From: Leishmania donovani
Taxonomy: Eukaryota; Euglenozoa; Kinetoplastea; Trypanosomatida; Trypanosomatidae
NCBI RefSeq assembly: GCF_000227135.1
Contig: NC_018254.1
Span: 771,446-835,445 of the forward strand
Direction of reading: 5' to 3'
Length of the DNA: 64,000 nt
In this document: piece after piece, positions 41,250 to 51,031 of the stretch
Layout: every line of letters starts with the position of its first letter
Position numbering within the stretch: the stretch's first letter is position 1
Notes under the pieces: model-generated
Told to the model about the DNA's origin: nothing
What the model saw: only the letters and a program-made list of their open reading frames with translations
Database searches by the model: none
Program-made: the position numbers and the translations under genes

Positions 41250-42398
41250 TTAGGTGTGTGGTCGCTTACGCGGGCCCTTGCGGGTGCTTGCTGCTGCGCC
41301 GCCCTCCCCATCCTCCTCTCTTTTCGGGATGGCGCACTCGATGGACACGATACGACGCGCTGGTGTAGCACCACCTGTGCCACCGGCGGACGCGCGTGGC
41401 TTGCGTGCGCGCTTCTTCGGCCTCGCCTCAGGCCCGCCCTCTGCCTCCCCGCTGGAGAACTGAGCCGCCGGTTGCGTCGTTTCTGTTAGGTAAAATGGGC
41501 CTGGCGCTGCACGCGGCGGCCGGATGCCCATGCAGCGCATAGCGGCCGGCTCGGAGATGAGCAAGACTGCTTGACCTGGCACGATCGGCTCGTCCTCTAG
41601 GCACCGCGCTGTCACGCGCAGCTGTTGATCCTCAGGGACACCAGTGCAGCATCTGCGCTTCGCGGCAGCAGCCGTCGTGGTGGCTGGCAAGGAGGCATCG
41701 AGCGCTGCATCGTCACCGCTCGGCTCTGCCTTCTCGTCTTTGACCCCCTCCTGCGACACATTATCGGTGCCTGCCTCCGAAGCATCTCCGAGTAACAGCG
41801 TTGCTGCATCGTCCGTACTGCCCCTGGCTGCCACCGCGGCGGACACGGCCACTGTCGGTACCCGCACTTGCATGCACGACGTGAACGGCGACGCCTCCGA
41901 GACACCGGCGCAGATCCCGTGTTGGAGGCGAGCTGCGACAAGGGTCACCATCACGTTCACCTGCACATCGCCGCGCGGGTTTACCTGGCGAGCCGTGTCG
42001 GCGTGAATCTCAGCGGACTTGATGTGGACAATCACGTAGGGTGTCGACGAAGATGACGACGTGGGCGCCGCACGGTTGTCGAGAGCGCTGTGTGCACCGC
42101 GGCTATGCTTGGCGCCATCTTCGGCCTCCTGTTGCAAGAGCTGCTGTTGGGCGAGGTCCTCTGCAGATGCCTCGTAGGGGCGATGGAGCAACTTCTTCAG
42201 AAGCGTCGCATGCAGGATGTTGCGGTCACGCAAGTGGCGCAGTGGCAGCACGACCGAAATGACCTTGGTGATGACGATGGCGTCGGTGAAGGTAGCGGAC
42301 CTCATGGAAAAGAACGGCGGCGGGTCAGGCGCACTTGCAGACGCATTTGCCACGGCTGCCTTTGACAGCGCTGCCTTCTTTCCCCGCTGCTGCGCCAT
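41250..42398 (-). CDS. Hypothetical protein, 382 aa, basic C-terminus
   Basis: Starts at the ATG at 42398 (MAQQRGKKAALSKAAVANAS); the in-frame extension upstream is Thr/His-rich spacer. Two conserved-looking blocks are seen: FFSMRSATFTDAIVITKVIS then VVLPLRHLRDRNILHATLLK (about 29-68), and PYVIVHIKSAEIHADTARQV then PRGDVQVNVMVTLVAARLQ (about 118-160). A third, QQLRVTARCLEDEPIVPGQA then VLLISEPAAMRC, lies about 268-300. These read as beta-rich segments separated by Ala/Ser/Asp linkers. The C-terminus is strongly basic (RPKKRARKPRAS, RKGPRKRPHT), suggesting nuclear or nucleic-acid association. No family is recognised. Confidence 0.7.
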   Translation of the reverse strand: MAQQRGKKAALSKAAVANASASAPDPPPFFSMRSATFTDAIVITKVISVVLPLRHLRDRNILHATLLKKLLHRPYEASAEDLAQQQLLQQEAEDGAKHSRGAHSALDNRAAPTSSSSSTPYVIVHIKSAEIHADTARQVNPRGDVQVNVMVTLVAARLQHGICAGVSEASPFTSCMQVRVPTVAVSAAVAARGSTDDAATLLLGDASEAGTDNVSQEGVKDEKAEPSGDDAALDASLPATTTAAAAKRRCCTGVPEDQQLRVTARCLEDEPIVPGQAVLLISEPAAMRCMGIRPPRAAPGPFYLTETTQPAAQFSSGEAEGGPEARPKKRARKPRASAGGTGGATPARRIVSIECAIPKREEDGEGGAAASTRKGPRKRPHT

Positions 42399-43466
42399 TA
42401 CGCTTACCTGTGTGTGTGTGTGTGTGCGGGGGTGGGTGGGTGGGTGTGTGTCGGTGTAGCTCGCTAAACAGTGTGCGTGCGTTAGCATGTACACATATGT
42501 TCGTGCATGTGAGTACGTCTGTGCACAACGCGGGACGCAAGGTATGCCTGGTGCTGCTTAGCTGAAGAGTATGTGCACGCGCGAAGTGCTTGAGAGAGTG
42601 CGAGATAGAGAAGGGGGAGAAGAAAAGCACGTAATGCACGCAGGCAGAAGAGAGAAGGAAGAACACTCAAGACACCGCCGTGCGCTGGCGCCGACGCGCA
42701 TCTAGGCAGAGACAGCGTGCCCTCTTCGTTGTCCGAGTAGCAACGAAAAAAAAAAAACGTTCGATGAAGGCATCATTGAAAAGGACAAAGTGGGGCGTCA
42801 GCGCGCACGACGACGATAAGAGCGGTGACGGCGGGTGAGAGCTGCTGGACGTGCGCGTCCCACGCAACGCCCTTCGCTATCAGAGTGTGTGCGGCCCCGT
42901 TTTCGCTGCTTTGCGTAGCGGCGCGTGCGCAGGCACTCGCGTATTTGGCCATGGAAGGCGGCAGGACTGTGGTGCATTGCCGTCAGCTGGCGCACCTGCG
43001 TAAAACAGCTGGAAAAAAAAAAATGCATATCGTGCGGGAGAGGGGGGAGAGCTTGCTCGTTCTGGGGGTCTACGAGTGGGGATGGGTAAGCTGCACGGGA
43101 GACGAACGTCGAATACTACAACGAAGCAGTACGCGCGCACACGAACAACAGCAAGCCTACGCATAATCGCCCACATACGCGCGGGGGCGCGCTCATCAGC
43201 GCATGTGCCAAGAGGAGATATCATTCGGGCTGCCAACGCTCCACCGAGCTCTCGGCAGACAGCGGCAACGTACATTCCATCCTCGGGCTAGAAAAGATCC
43301 GCTCTCTACTTCGCATATTGCCGCTCTGCTGCCAGTTGTTAGAGGAGCACAAGCTCGGCCTGCCACCACCACTCGGACCGACTCGCGTCGTGATCGTGCG
43401 GAAGGCTGTCACAGACGTGGTCGGCTCACCGTGGTGTCGCCGTGCTCGCTGCCGCCGCAGCTCCGT
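42399..43466. other. Intergenic spacer between the claudin/OCRE-like gene and the 382-aa gene
   Basis: A GT/GGGT low-complexity run at 42411-42452 sits just upstream of the 382-aa gene. Poly-A stretches lie at 42747-42758 and 43012-43023. No gene is seen. Confidence 0.6.
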
Positions 43467-46112
43467 CTAATGAACGCCACCGCTCGAGTTCACATCATCG
43501 CCGTCGGTGGCCATCCTTGTGGGGCTCTCAATCAGCATAAGCGAATCCTCGTTGCTCTCGTGATTAAATCGACTGTCACTGCGACTACGGCTGCTCGCCG
43601 GGCTCTCAAGTACGTAGTCCAACATGTCACGCACCTCCACGGCCTGGTCAGGTGATTCCTGCCACGACTTTAAAGCGCAGTTGTAGTACTCCTGCGTCAG
43701 CGGGTCCCAGAACATGTTGCGGTCGAAGGAGTAGTACATGTCACTGCGGTCATCGTAGACCCAGTCGGTTGCGCCGGCGATCAGCACGCCGAGCTCCGCG
43801 GCGGTAAGGTAGTTGGAGTCGTACTCACGGTTGAAGAAGCGGAGAAACTTGTGCTGACGCTTGCGGGCTTGCTGATAGACCGGCGCTGCACGCCGCTTGT
43901 CTGGTAGGCCTCGCTTCTGCTTCGAGGACAGCGACGACTCTGTCGCTTCCGTCTGTGGCCCAGCGCTGCGCTGACGACCCGTGCGTGGCAGGGACAAATC
44001 CCCAGGCGACGCTCGCTGCCGGTCACGACGCTGGCGCTGGGCGTTGTCGCCGGCGGCCGCCACCGCAGCCCCGGCGCTCCGGCCACGCGTGACGAAGCTG
44101 CTCTCCGTGTTGTGATCTGATGCGTTGAATGCCGCCGTCGCTGCACCAGCAGCAGCAGCGCGGGCGCCGCCGTCGTCGAAGGAAAGCGTTGGCACCGACG
44201 GATGCTGTCGGTAGCGGCGAGATTCGCTGTCACTGAGCAACCCGAAGCCCGCATCGTCATCTGTATCGTCCGGCACGCCGAGAAATGAAACGTGCAGCTC
44301 GCCGTGCTGCAGTGGAAGCGAGCCAGGAGTGGGCCTTGTTGACGCAGCAGTCGTGGCAGTATCGATGCCACAGCCAATGCCACGATGCGCAGACTGGACG
44401 TTGAAATCCACGCCACCGGCGAGGAAGTTATCGGGTGCGGGTGCTGCTGGCTGCAATGAAGTCGAGTTGACGCTGCGCAGCGCGTCACCATTTGCGCCCT
44501 CATCCTCACTGCCGTCTTGATCGCCATGCCTTCGACTGTTGAAAGGGGCTGCAACGGCACCCATGGAGATCGTCGCTGTTGCGCTTCTCGGAACAGAGGC
44601 GACAATACTCGGCTGCCTTGTCGACCGATTACCATCAAGCTGCGAGGTTGTTCGTGCGGCGTCCCAGGTACTGCGAGCACAGCTCCCACCAGCGGCATCA
44701 CGTGTGACGCTGGAGGTTGTCGACGAGTTCAGCATATGCACAATGTAGTCTTCAGCCCGAGCACTGCGGGAGATCCGGTGACGCTCTGCCCGAAGTTGGT
44801 TGCGCGACGTGACACGGATGTTGTGGATGTAGCTGTGCATGCACAGCGCGAGCACAAGCAGCAGCCCATGCACGGCGACGGCGCCGATGTACAGCCGGTA
44901 CCCGTAGCGGTAGTGAACGTTGCACGCATCGCCGGGCACGTGCTCGCCCTCGCAGGTGCGCCGCACGCAAGAGGTGTAGAGGTCAAACAGCACCACCGTC
45001 ACAATGCCAATGCAGAGGCTCAGCAGGAGGTCGAAAAAGAGCAGCACAAGCGCACCACTTCGTGTCGGCCGAGCCGCAATCCGAAAGCCCAGAAACAGCG
45101 CCACCACCTCGCACAGGAGTTGCAGAATGCCCATCGTCCACATCACCCCAAGAAAGCGACGAACGAATCCCGCAGATGCATGGCAGAGGATGGCGCCGGT
45201 GACGTTGTCTAGAACGATCCACTCCACCCACGCGCTCTGCCATGAAGCGCACGTGCGCTGAAACCCATCTCGGCACGAGAAGAACAGCCCGACGGACAAG
45301 AACGAGTCGTTGTTCTGCACGCTCAGCCACTCCGTCGTGCACGCGCAGAGAACAAGACAGAAGACGGTGAAGCTGAGCACGAGCAGCATCAGAATGCAGA
45401 ACCGCCAGAGAACGTTGACGGCATTGTACTTCTGCTCCTTGTAGAGCACAAAGTTCTCCAGGTCGTAGCGGCTGTAGGACGCTCGCTGATGCGGTGCCAG
45501 GACAACCATGCTGCAGCCCATGCGATGACGGAGGACGACCACGGCGGGAATGTCGGAAGCCGAGCCGTGCGGCCTCTGTTCCTCAACAGTGGTCAAGAGC
45601 GGCACGTCGAGTGGAACCGCGCGGGCTGCTAGCCGGTCAGAGGGCACCTCCGCACCGTGCTCGGCAGAGAAGACCTCGTCCTCACGCAGCGCAGAAACAT
45701 CGGTTTCTCTGGCAGTAGCGCTACGGCCGCCGCCCCCAGTCCCCCGCTTCGCAGAAAGACGCGGGGAGCTCGTGAGAGGAAGCACCTCGGCCAGGTCAAT
45801 GCTGACGTCAGCACAGCTGACGGAGGCATCGCCTCTCCCGTCGCCGCAGCCACCACGGCCAGCCCTGCTCTCCCGGGTCCCCTCCGATCGGAGGCGCTGC
45901 GCTTCCGTCGCAGCATCAGTTTCAGAGGCTATGGTATTGCCTGCGCGAGCTCGACTCCCGCTGTCGGTCCTCAGGCCGCCAATGTCACTGCCAGAACCGC
46001 CGCTCAGCGCTTCGGCCGACGGCATTTTGGGCCTCGAGTAAGAAAAAGAGGCAGCAGTGGGAATAGCAGCAGCAACAGCAGGAACAAACGCCGACGATGC
46101 CGCCGCCTTCAT
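43467..46112 (-). CDS. Tetraspan membrane protein (claudin/amastin-like topology) with a C-terminal OCRE-like aromatic block
   Basis: Predicted 881 aa from the ATG at 46112 (MKAAASSAFV); an ATG at 46025 (MPSAEALSGG) is also possible. Residues 1-230 are Ser/Ala/Arg-rich. Four hydrophobic segments follow: about 237-258 (FCILMLLVLSFTVFCLVLCA), 320-345, 355-380 and 410-435. The first loop reads TTEWLSVQNNDSFLSVGLFF then SCRDGFQRTC, matching the W-GL(W/F)-C-C signature of the claudin/PMP22/amastin superfamily. A long disordered region follows. Residues about 782-815 read TDWVYDDRSDMYYSFDRNMF then WDPLTQEYYNC, very like an OCRE domain (octamers ending in paired aromatics). Both assignments are from pattern. 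The fusion is unusual, and no function is claimed. Confidence 0.72.
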   Translation of the reverse strand: MKAAASSAFVPAVAAAIPTAASFSYSRPKMPSAEALSGGSGSDIGGLRTDSGSRARAGNTIASETDAATEAQRLRSEGTRESRAGRGGCGDGRGDASVSCADVSIDLAEVLPLTSSPRLSAKRGTGGGGRSATARETDVSALREDEVFSAEHGAEVPSDRLAARAVPLDVPLLTTVEEQRPHGSASDIPAVVVLRHRMGCSMVVLAPHQRASYSRYDLENFVLYKEQKYNAVNVLWRFCILMLLVLSFTVFCLVLCACTTEWLSVQNNDSFLSVGLFFSCRDGFQRTCASWQSAWVEWIVLDNVTGAILCHASAGFVRRFLGVMWTMGILQLLCEVVALFLGFRIAARPTRSGALVLLFFDLLLSLCIGIVTVVLFDLYTSCVRRTCEGEHVPGDACNVHYRYGYRLYIGAVAVHGLLLVLALCMHSYIHNIRVTSRNQLRAERHRISRSARAEDYIVHMLNSSTTSSVTRDAAGGSCARSTWDAARTTSQLDGNRSTRQPSIVASVPRSATATISMGAVAAPFNSRRHGDQDGSEDEGANGDALRSVNSTSLQPAAPAPDNFLAGGVDFNVQSAHRGIGCGIDTATTAASTRPTPGSLPLQHGELHVSFLGVPDDTDDDAGFGLLSDSESRRYRQHPSVPTLSFDDGGARAAAAGAATAAFNASDHNTESSFVTRGRSAGAAVAAAGDNAQRQRRDRQRASPGDLSLPRTGRQRSAGPQTEATESSLSSKQKRGLPDKRRAAPVYQQARKRQHKFLRFFNREYDSNYLTAAELGVLIAGATDWVYDDRSDMYYSFDRNMFWDPLTQEYYNCALKSWQESPDQAVEVRDMLDYVLESPASSRSRSDSRFNHESNEDSLMLIESPTRMATDGDDVNSSGGVH

Positions 46113-46448
46113 CAGCACCTGACACAAAGAAACTCGGCTGATCACTATGAGTTGGCCGCACCTGAGGCAGAGTGCTAAAGGTGTCGGCGATAAGAAGACG
46201 CGGGAAGATGCCGCTGCTTCACAGAGCGCGAGCGATTGGGAGATGGGTAGAAAAAGTAAAGAAACGGCGCCCGTCGCTCCACACGATGCATCACCGTAAA
46301 ATGCGAAAGACAGAGCAAGCCAAGGCGCACGCTGACGCACCCCGAAAGAGAAACGGGGGTGAAGTTTGGCTGGAGGACGCGCCCGAAACAAGTCCGCAAA
46401 CGAGCCTCCCACGACACCCACAAGTCACAGTGAAGACCGACGGTTTTC

Positions 46449-47060
46449 CTTTTTTCCTTCAGCGCGGTCATTCGCCGCCATGGAGCACGAGCCCAGCCAC
46501 CCCCACCACCACCACTCTGGCCCCCGGCCCGGCCGCACAGGACCGTCATCGCGCGGCGCGAAGCAGCGGGACACACACGCCTCCCAGCAATGCGCCGCCA
46601 CAGTCGCCGGGGCGCGGCCTCCGCCTCAACGTCGGCACACCACCCGCGCCCCNNNNNNNNNNNNNNNNNNNNNNNNNNNNNNNNNNNNNNNNNNNNNNNN
46701 NNNNNNNNNNNNNNNNNNNNNNNNNNNNNNNNNNNNNNNNNNNNNNNNNNNNNNNNNNNNNNNNNNNNNNNNNNNNNNNNNNNNNNNNNNNNCGCTCGGC
46801 CCATCGCGCGGACGGCACAAGCGCCTTCACAGTCGCCGGCCGCTCCAGCAACACGCCGTCCAGGGCCTGGCTGCGGACAGGAGTCGCGCTGGCCTCCCCT
46901 GTGGGGTAGGCACCTGACCCTGTCACCACCGGAAGCGGCTCGGCACTGGCAGGGGTAGGGGTGGGGGGCTGCCTGACTTTCGCCACAGAGTGGGGGAGGG
47001 GGAGGTACGGGACCGTGAGACGCCACGCACGGAGGTGTGTGCCCCCCCGCCCATCCGTCA
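46449..47060 (+). mobile_element. SIDER-like retroposon, copy E
   Basis: Starts CCTTCAGCGCGGTCATTCGC and matches copy B on both sides of a 140-N gap (46653-46792). The 3' part ends GTGTGTGCCCCCCCGCCCAT followed by CCGTCATC. This 3' end variant (GCCCATCCGTC) is shared with copy F only. The element lies antisense to the genes. Confidence 0.6.
46653..46792. other. Assembly gap (140 N)
   Basis: Inside SIDER-like copy E, spanning about the same interval as the gaps in copies F and G. Confidence 1.
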
Positions 47061-47913
47061 TCCGGGCGAGGGAGAGACGGAAATAAACACAGCATATGAA
47101 GATCAGCGAAATTGCAAGATAGCAGAGGCGGGGAAGACGAGAGGCGCGCTACAAAGGGAATTACACTTCAGGCCGGTTATCAGCGTCACGGGGCTAGGAG
47201 AGAGAAGGCGGCAGCAGACCAACGACGGGAGAAGGGTGGGAGTCAAAGACAACTGGAGGCAAGGGGGAGCCGAGAAGCGGCGGCAGTCTCCTCCCCCCCC
47301 ATCTCGCTCTCGCTCTCGTCGCACTCGAGATGGGAGAGTACCGGAGGAGCTCGTCAAAAGAGGAGATGATAAGGGAAGAGAGGTTTGGGAGCGGTCAGAG
47401 TTGTAGAGTGACAGAGAGAGCGAGCGAAAGCCTGTCAGTGGCCGCAGCGCACGAGTGAATGGCATTGCCATGTCCCCCTTCCCCCACTCTCACCCCTTTC
47501 TTGCTAGGCGCAGCTGCGTCGGTCAGCCTCCCTGTGAACGCAAGGGTACGTGTGTAGGGATGGGTCCGTGCACAGCAGCTTCTCAGCTTCATGTAGCGAG
47601 AGAAAGAGAGGAGTAGTGCTGTGTTTGAGCGCAATGATGCGCTGCCGCTGGCGTAGTTGGTGTTCGTGTGTGTGTGTGTGTGCATGTGAGGACACAAAGG
47701 AAGGTAACAAACGAATGGGCGAGAAGGAGGGAAGGACGCGATGATTTGCACCCCATGGAGATGCATTAGCGAGCAACATTGGTCGCTGGCGCAGCAGAGG
47801 TGTTTCACAAAGAAGGGTGCTCTCGTCCCAGTATTCTGCGTTCTTTCCAGCTTGTTCATTTTCTGTGGGCTGGCGATAGAAGACGGACGACAAGACATAG
47901 CAGAAGGTGGCAG

Positions 47914-47944
<31 letters not shown>
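47914..47944. repeat. (GGCA)n tetranucleotide array
   Basis: About seven tandem GGCA units. Confidence 0.95.
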
Positions 47945-48228
47945 ATGTGCTGGCGCGTGCCATGCAGAGAGACAGAAAAAGAGCCGCAACTGCAAGAGGA
48001 GCAGCAGCAGCGCTCACAAAGGACCCTTTCGTCCTCGCACGTGCAGGACAGGAAGCAAAGGAAAGAAGAGACAGCGGCTCGCCATCACCTGAGATGCAAC
48101 CGATAGAAAAAAAAAACAACGAAAAAGAGAGAGCAGTGCTGATGAGGAGAGGGGCGCACGACAGAGGCTGAGGACGCACATCAGCGACGACGCAGGCGCG
48201 GAGCCATGTAGTCTAAAGTGCGGTAGGA

Positions 48229-48477
48229 CTATGTTGTGTCACCGCGAGGGCTTCCATCCAAGCGCCACGACCAGCTAGACGCGTGAAACGGCGTTAGCGC
48301 CTCGACCCGACCTTCCATGTCACGTATCATGCCATGAATCTTCTTGATGTAGTCGAGATGGGCACGGTAGGTGCGCTGCCGCAAAACGAGGTTGTAGTAG
48401 ACACGAGCCAGCTGGCCCTGCAGCTCCTGCTCAGCAAGAACAACGTCTACCTCCTTTCGGGTCAGTTGCGGCTCCAT
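48229..48477 (-). CDS. Small hypothetical coiled-coil protein, 82 aa
   Basis: Begins at the ATG at 48477 (MEPQLTRKEVDVVLAEQELQ). The sequence is charged and helical, with a regular hydrophobic spacing (LARVYYNLVLRQRTYRAHLD, then YIKKIHGMIRDMEGRVEAL), unlike the low-complexity translations around it. An upstream in-frame extension to 48786 is spacer-like. A pyrimidine-rich stretch (CTTCCCTTTCTTTGAG) precedes the ATG on the minus strand. No family is recognised; it resembles a small subunit of a larger complex. Conservation in related genomes would decide whether it is real. Confidence 0.5.
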   Translation of the reverse strand: MEPQLTRKEVDVVLAEQELQGQLARVYYNLVLRQRTYRAHLDYIKKIHGMIRDMEGRVEALTPFHASSWSWRLDGSPRGDTT

Positions 48478-48806
48478 CGCCCGCTCAAAGAAAGGGAAGG
48501 GCTGGCGTGTAGGAAGTAGTGTGTGTGTGTGTGTGCGGCCTGCCGCGTGATGCCCTTGTCGCGCACGGAGACAGAGAATGTTGCGTTGCCCTGAAAGCAC
48601 AAAACGAGAGAAGGAGGGAGAGGGGTGAGCTGAAAGAAAGGACAGGGAGAAAGAGAATGCGAAAGGTAAGGCGAGCAGAGGCGCTCTGGTGCGTAGGTGT
48701 GTAGTTGTCGCTGCTGCCTTGAGTGCCGCCTTTACGGCAGCTAGGCAGTCCATCTGCTGTTGCATGCGTGTTGTCCGAATACACAACCCATCTGCAGATG
48801 CCTACG

Positions 48807-48998
48807 GGTGGGGGGAGGGGAGGGGGGGGGGGGGGGGGGGGGGAAATANNNNNNNNNNNNNNNNNNNNNNNNNNNNNNNNNNNNNNNNNNNNNNNNNNNN
48901 NNNNNNNNNNNNNNNNNNNNNNNNNNNNNNNNNNNNNNNNNNNNNNNCGAAGGGCGCTGGTTGCGTTGTTGGTGTTCGGGGGGGGGGGGGGGGGGGGG
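48807..48998. repeat. Long poly-G tracts flanking an assembly gap
   Basis: A G-rich stretch ends in a run of about 22 G (48822-48843). After the 99-N gap (48849-48947) a second run of about 21 G lies at 48978-48998. The two runs may be the same tract seen from two contigs. G tracts of this length can form quadruplexes and commonly break assemblies. Confidence 0.85.
48849..48947. other. Assembly gap (99 N)
   Basis: Run of N between two poly-G tracts. Confidence 1.
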
Positions 48999-49639
48999 TC
49001 GATGCACATTCACGGCAATCATGACGTGCACCGTACGTGTTGGAGGGCGGGAGGCGGAAAAGAAAGCGAGAAGAGAGTCCGTTGGGCACCTGCACGCCAG
49101 CAGTGCCCAGACGTCACGAACATTTTCCACGCAGCCGCCTCAGTTCCTCACCCATCGGCGACCAACGGCGAAAAGGCACGCTCATGCGTGCCTGTCTCGG
49201 CACGTCTACTGTTCGCGCATGTGTTGCACTTCCTTTTCGTTGAATCTTTTTTTTTTTCGGTTCTCCTTTGCGCTACCACTGCTGCTCCAATCGCTCTTTG
49301 CTTCCTATGTTTTATGTTTCCGTTGTTCGGTCGTGGGCGCTCTCACGGAAACCCCTCCTACAGACAGACAGACCAACTCAGAGGAGGGGAAAGCGCGAGG
49401 TCAGACTCGTCCAAAACGTCTTCTAGAGTGTCCCACCGTGCGTGTGTGTGTCTGTGTCTGTGCGGAAGGGTACGAGTTCATACTCTCCGCGCGGGTTGAC
49501 GACGCCGGCGTTTGTGCCCGTGCGTGCAACGCCGGGGGCAAGCATGATTCTAGACACACGCGCATGCCAATGCGTACGCGACTGGAACGGGTCGGCGGGA
49601 AAGGCGGAGAGAGGCCGGTCGTGACCACTACACAAAAAA

Positions 49640-50350
49640 TGTCCTTTTCTGCTTCAACGCGGTCATTCGCCGCCATGGAGCACGAGCCCAGCCACCCCCA
49701 CCACCACCACTCTGGCCCCCGGCCCGGCCGCACAGGACCGTCATCGCGCGGCGCGAAGCAGCGGGACACACACGCCTCCCCGCAATGCGCCGCCACAGTC
49801 GCCGGGGNNNNNNNNNNNNNNNNNNNNNNNNNNNNNNNNNNNNNNNNNNNNNNNNNNNNNNNNNNNNNNNNNNNNNNNNNNNNNNNNNNNNNNNNNNNNN
49901 NNNNNNNNNNNNNNNNNNNNNNNNNNNNNNNNNNNNNNNNNNNNNNNNNNNNNNNNNNNNNNNNNNNNNNNNNNNNNNNNNNNNNNNNNNNNNNNNNNNN
50001 NNNNNNNNNNNNNNNNNNNNNNNNNNNNNNNNNNNNNNNNNNNNNNNNNNNNNNNNNNNNNNNNNNNNNNNAGCCGCGCTGACGCTCGGCCCATCGCGCG
50101 GACGGCACAAGCGCCTTCACAGTCGCCGGCCGCTCCAGCAACACGCCGTCCAGGGCCTGGCTGCGGACAGGAGTCGCGCTGGCCTCCCCTGTGGGGTAGG
50201 CACCTGACCCTGTCACCACCGGAAGCGGCTCGGCACTGGCAGGGGTAGGGGTGGGGGGCTGCCTGACTTTCGCCACAGAGTGGGGGAGGGGGAGGTACGG
50301 GACCGTGAGACGCCACGCACGGAGGTGTGTGCCCCCCCGCCCATCCGTCG
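49640..50350 (+). mobile_element. SIDER-like retroposon, copy F
   Basis: Starts TGTCCTTTTCTGCTTCAACG and matches copies E and G around a 264-N gap (49808-50071). It ends GCCCATCCGTC followed by an A-rich stretch (gaacgaaacgaaaaacaaag). It begins about 235 bp beyond the stop codon of the two-TM protein gene, so it is presumably in that gene's 3' UTR, antisense. Confidence 0.6.
49808..50071. other. Assembly gap (264 N)
   Basis: Inside SIDER-like copy F. Confidence 1.
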
Positions 50351-50584
50351 TCAGAGGCACTACGAACGAAACGAAAAACAAAGAGAAAGAAAGGAGGAAA
50401 AAGAAAAAGCCACCAGAGGCCACAGCAGGCCTTGTCCTTCAGACCCACCACCGCAGCACTCGTACACGCCAATACGCGGAGCATCACGGACTTACGACGA
50501 TGGAGAGAAAGACACCCAGATGCGCATGCGCACGCAACCGCACCTCAGGCGAGAAAATAAAAAGAGGTTTGGGTTGCTGCTAAG

Positions 50585-51031
50585 TTACTCGATCTTCTTG
50601 CACGGATACGCAGCCTTGGGGTACGATGCTATCCAGCGTTCCTTGTTCACCTGCGAGTAGTCCCAGTGCTTCGCGCATTCCTTCGCCCACCACACGCGCC
50701 GCATCATGGACGTCTCCTTGTTGTTCGCCACGTTCTCGTACCACAGCGGGGCGAGCGACATGCCCACGCAGAAACCGAGCACTGAAAAGCCGCTGAAAGT
50801 AGAGAAGAGGACAAAATACGTGTTTCTGCGCCGCATCACGACATACCACGACCCGAGCAGCGTCGTCGCCGCGGACACGGTCAGCGCAAAGGTGAGTTGA
50901 CGGCGCCGCTGCCTAAACTGTCGGCCCCACACCCCACCTTCTTTCTCGAAGCGGCGCATATCGCTGGGCCACATCATCGGCAGATCAGCTATCAGGACCT
51001 TGTGGCCCGTGTTGCTCTCGTTCGGGTTCAT
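50585..51031 (-). CDS. Hypothetical small protein with two transmembrane segments, 148 aa
   Basis: Begins at the ATG at 51031 (MNPNESNTGHKVLIADLPMM); the upstream in-frame part is spacer. Residues 1-44 are hydrophilic and become strongly basic (RQFRQRRRQ) just before a hydrophobic segment at about 46-65 (LTFALTVSAATTLLGSWYVV). A second follows at about 71-96 (TYFVLFSTFSGFSVLGFCVG). The C-terminal 50 residues are rich in Trp/Tyr/Lys and contain two cysteines (C119, C144). Such hairpin proteins are common among trypanosomatid mitochondrial inner-membrane complex subunits, but nothing here proves that. The family is unrecognised. Confidence 0.75.
   Translation of the reverse strand: MNPNESNTGHKVLIADLPMMWPSDMRRFEKEGGVWGRQFRQRRRQLTFALTVSAATTLLGSWYVVMRRRNTYFVLFSTFSGFSVLGFCVGMSLAPLWYENVANNKETSMMRRVWWAKECAKHWDYSQVNKERWIASYPKAAYPCKKIE

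Larger units (their letters stand above)
46113..48228. other. Intergenic spacer between the 82-aa gene and the claudin/OCRE-like gene
   Basis: Contains SIDER-like copy E with its gap, and a GGCA tetranucleotide array at 47914-47944. No other gene is seen. Confidence 0.6.
48478..50584. other. Intergenic spacer between the two-TM protein gene and the 82-aa gene
   Basis: Contains two long G runs around a 99-N gap, SIDER-like copy F with a 264-N gap, and T-rich sequence near 49247-49258. No other gene is seen. Confidence 0.6.
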
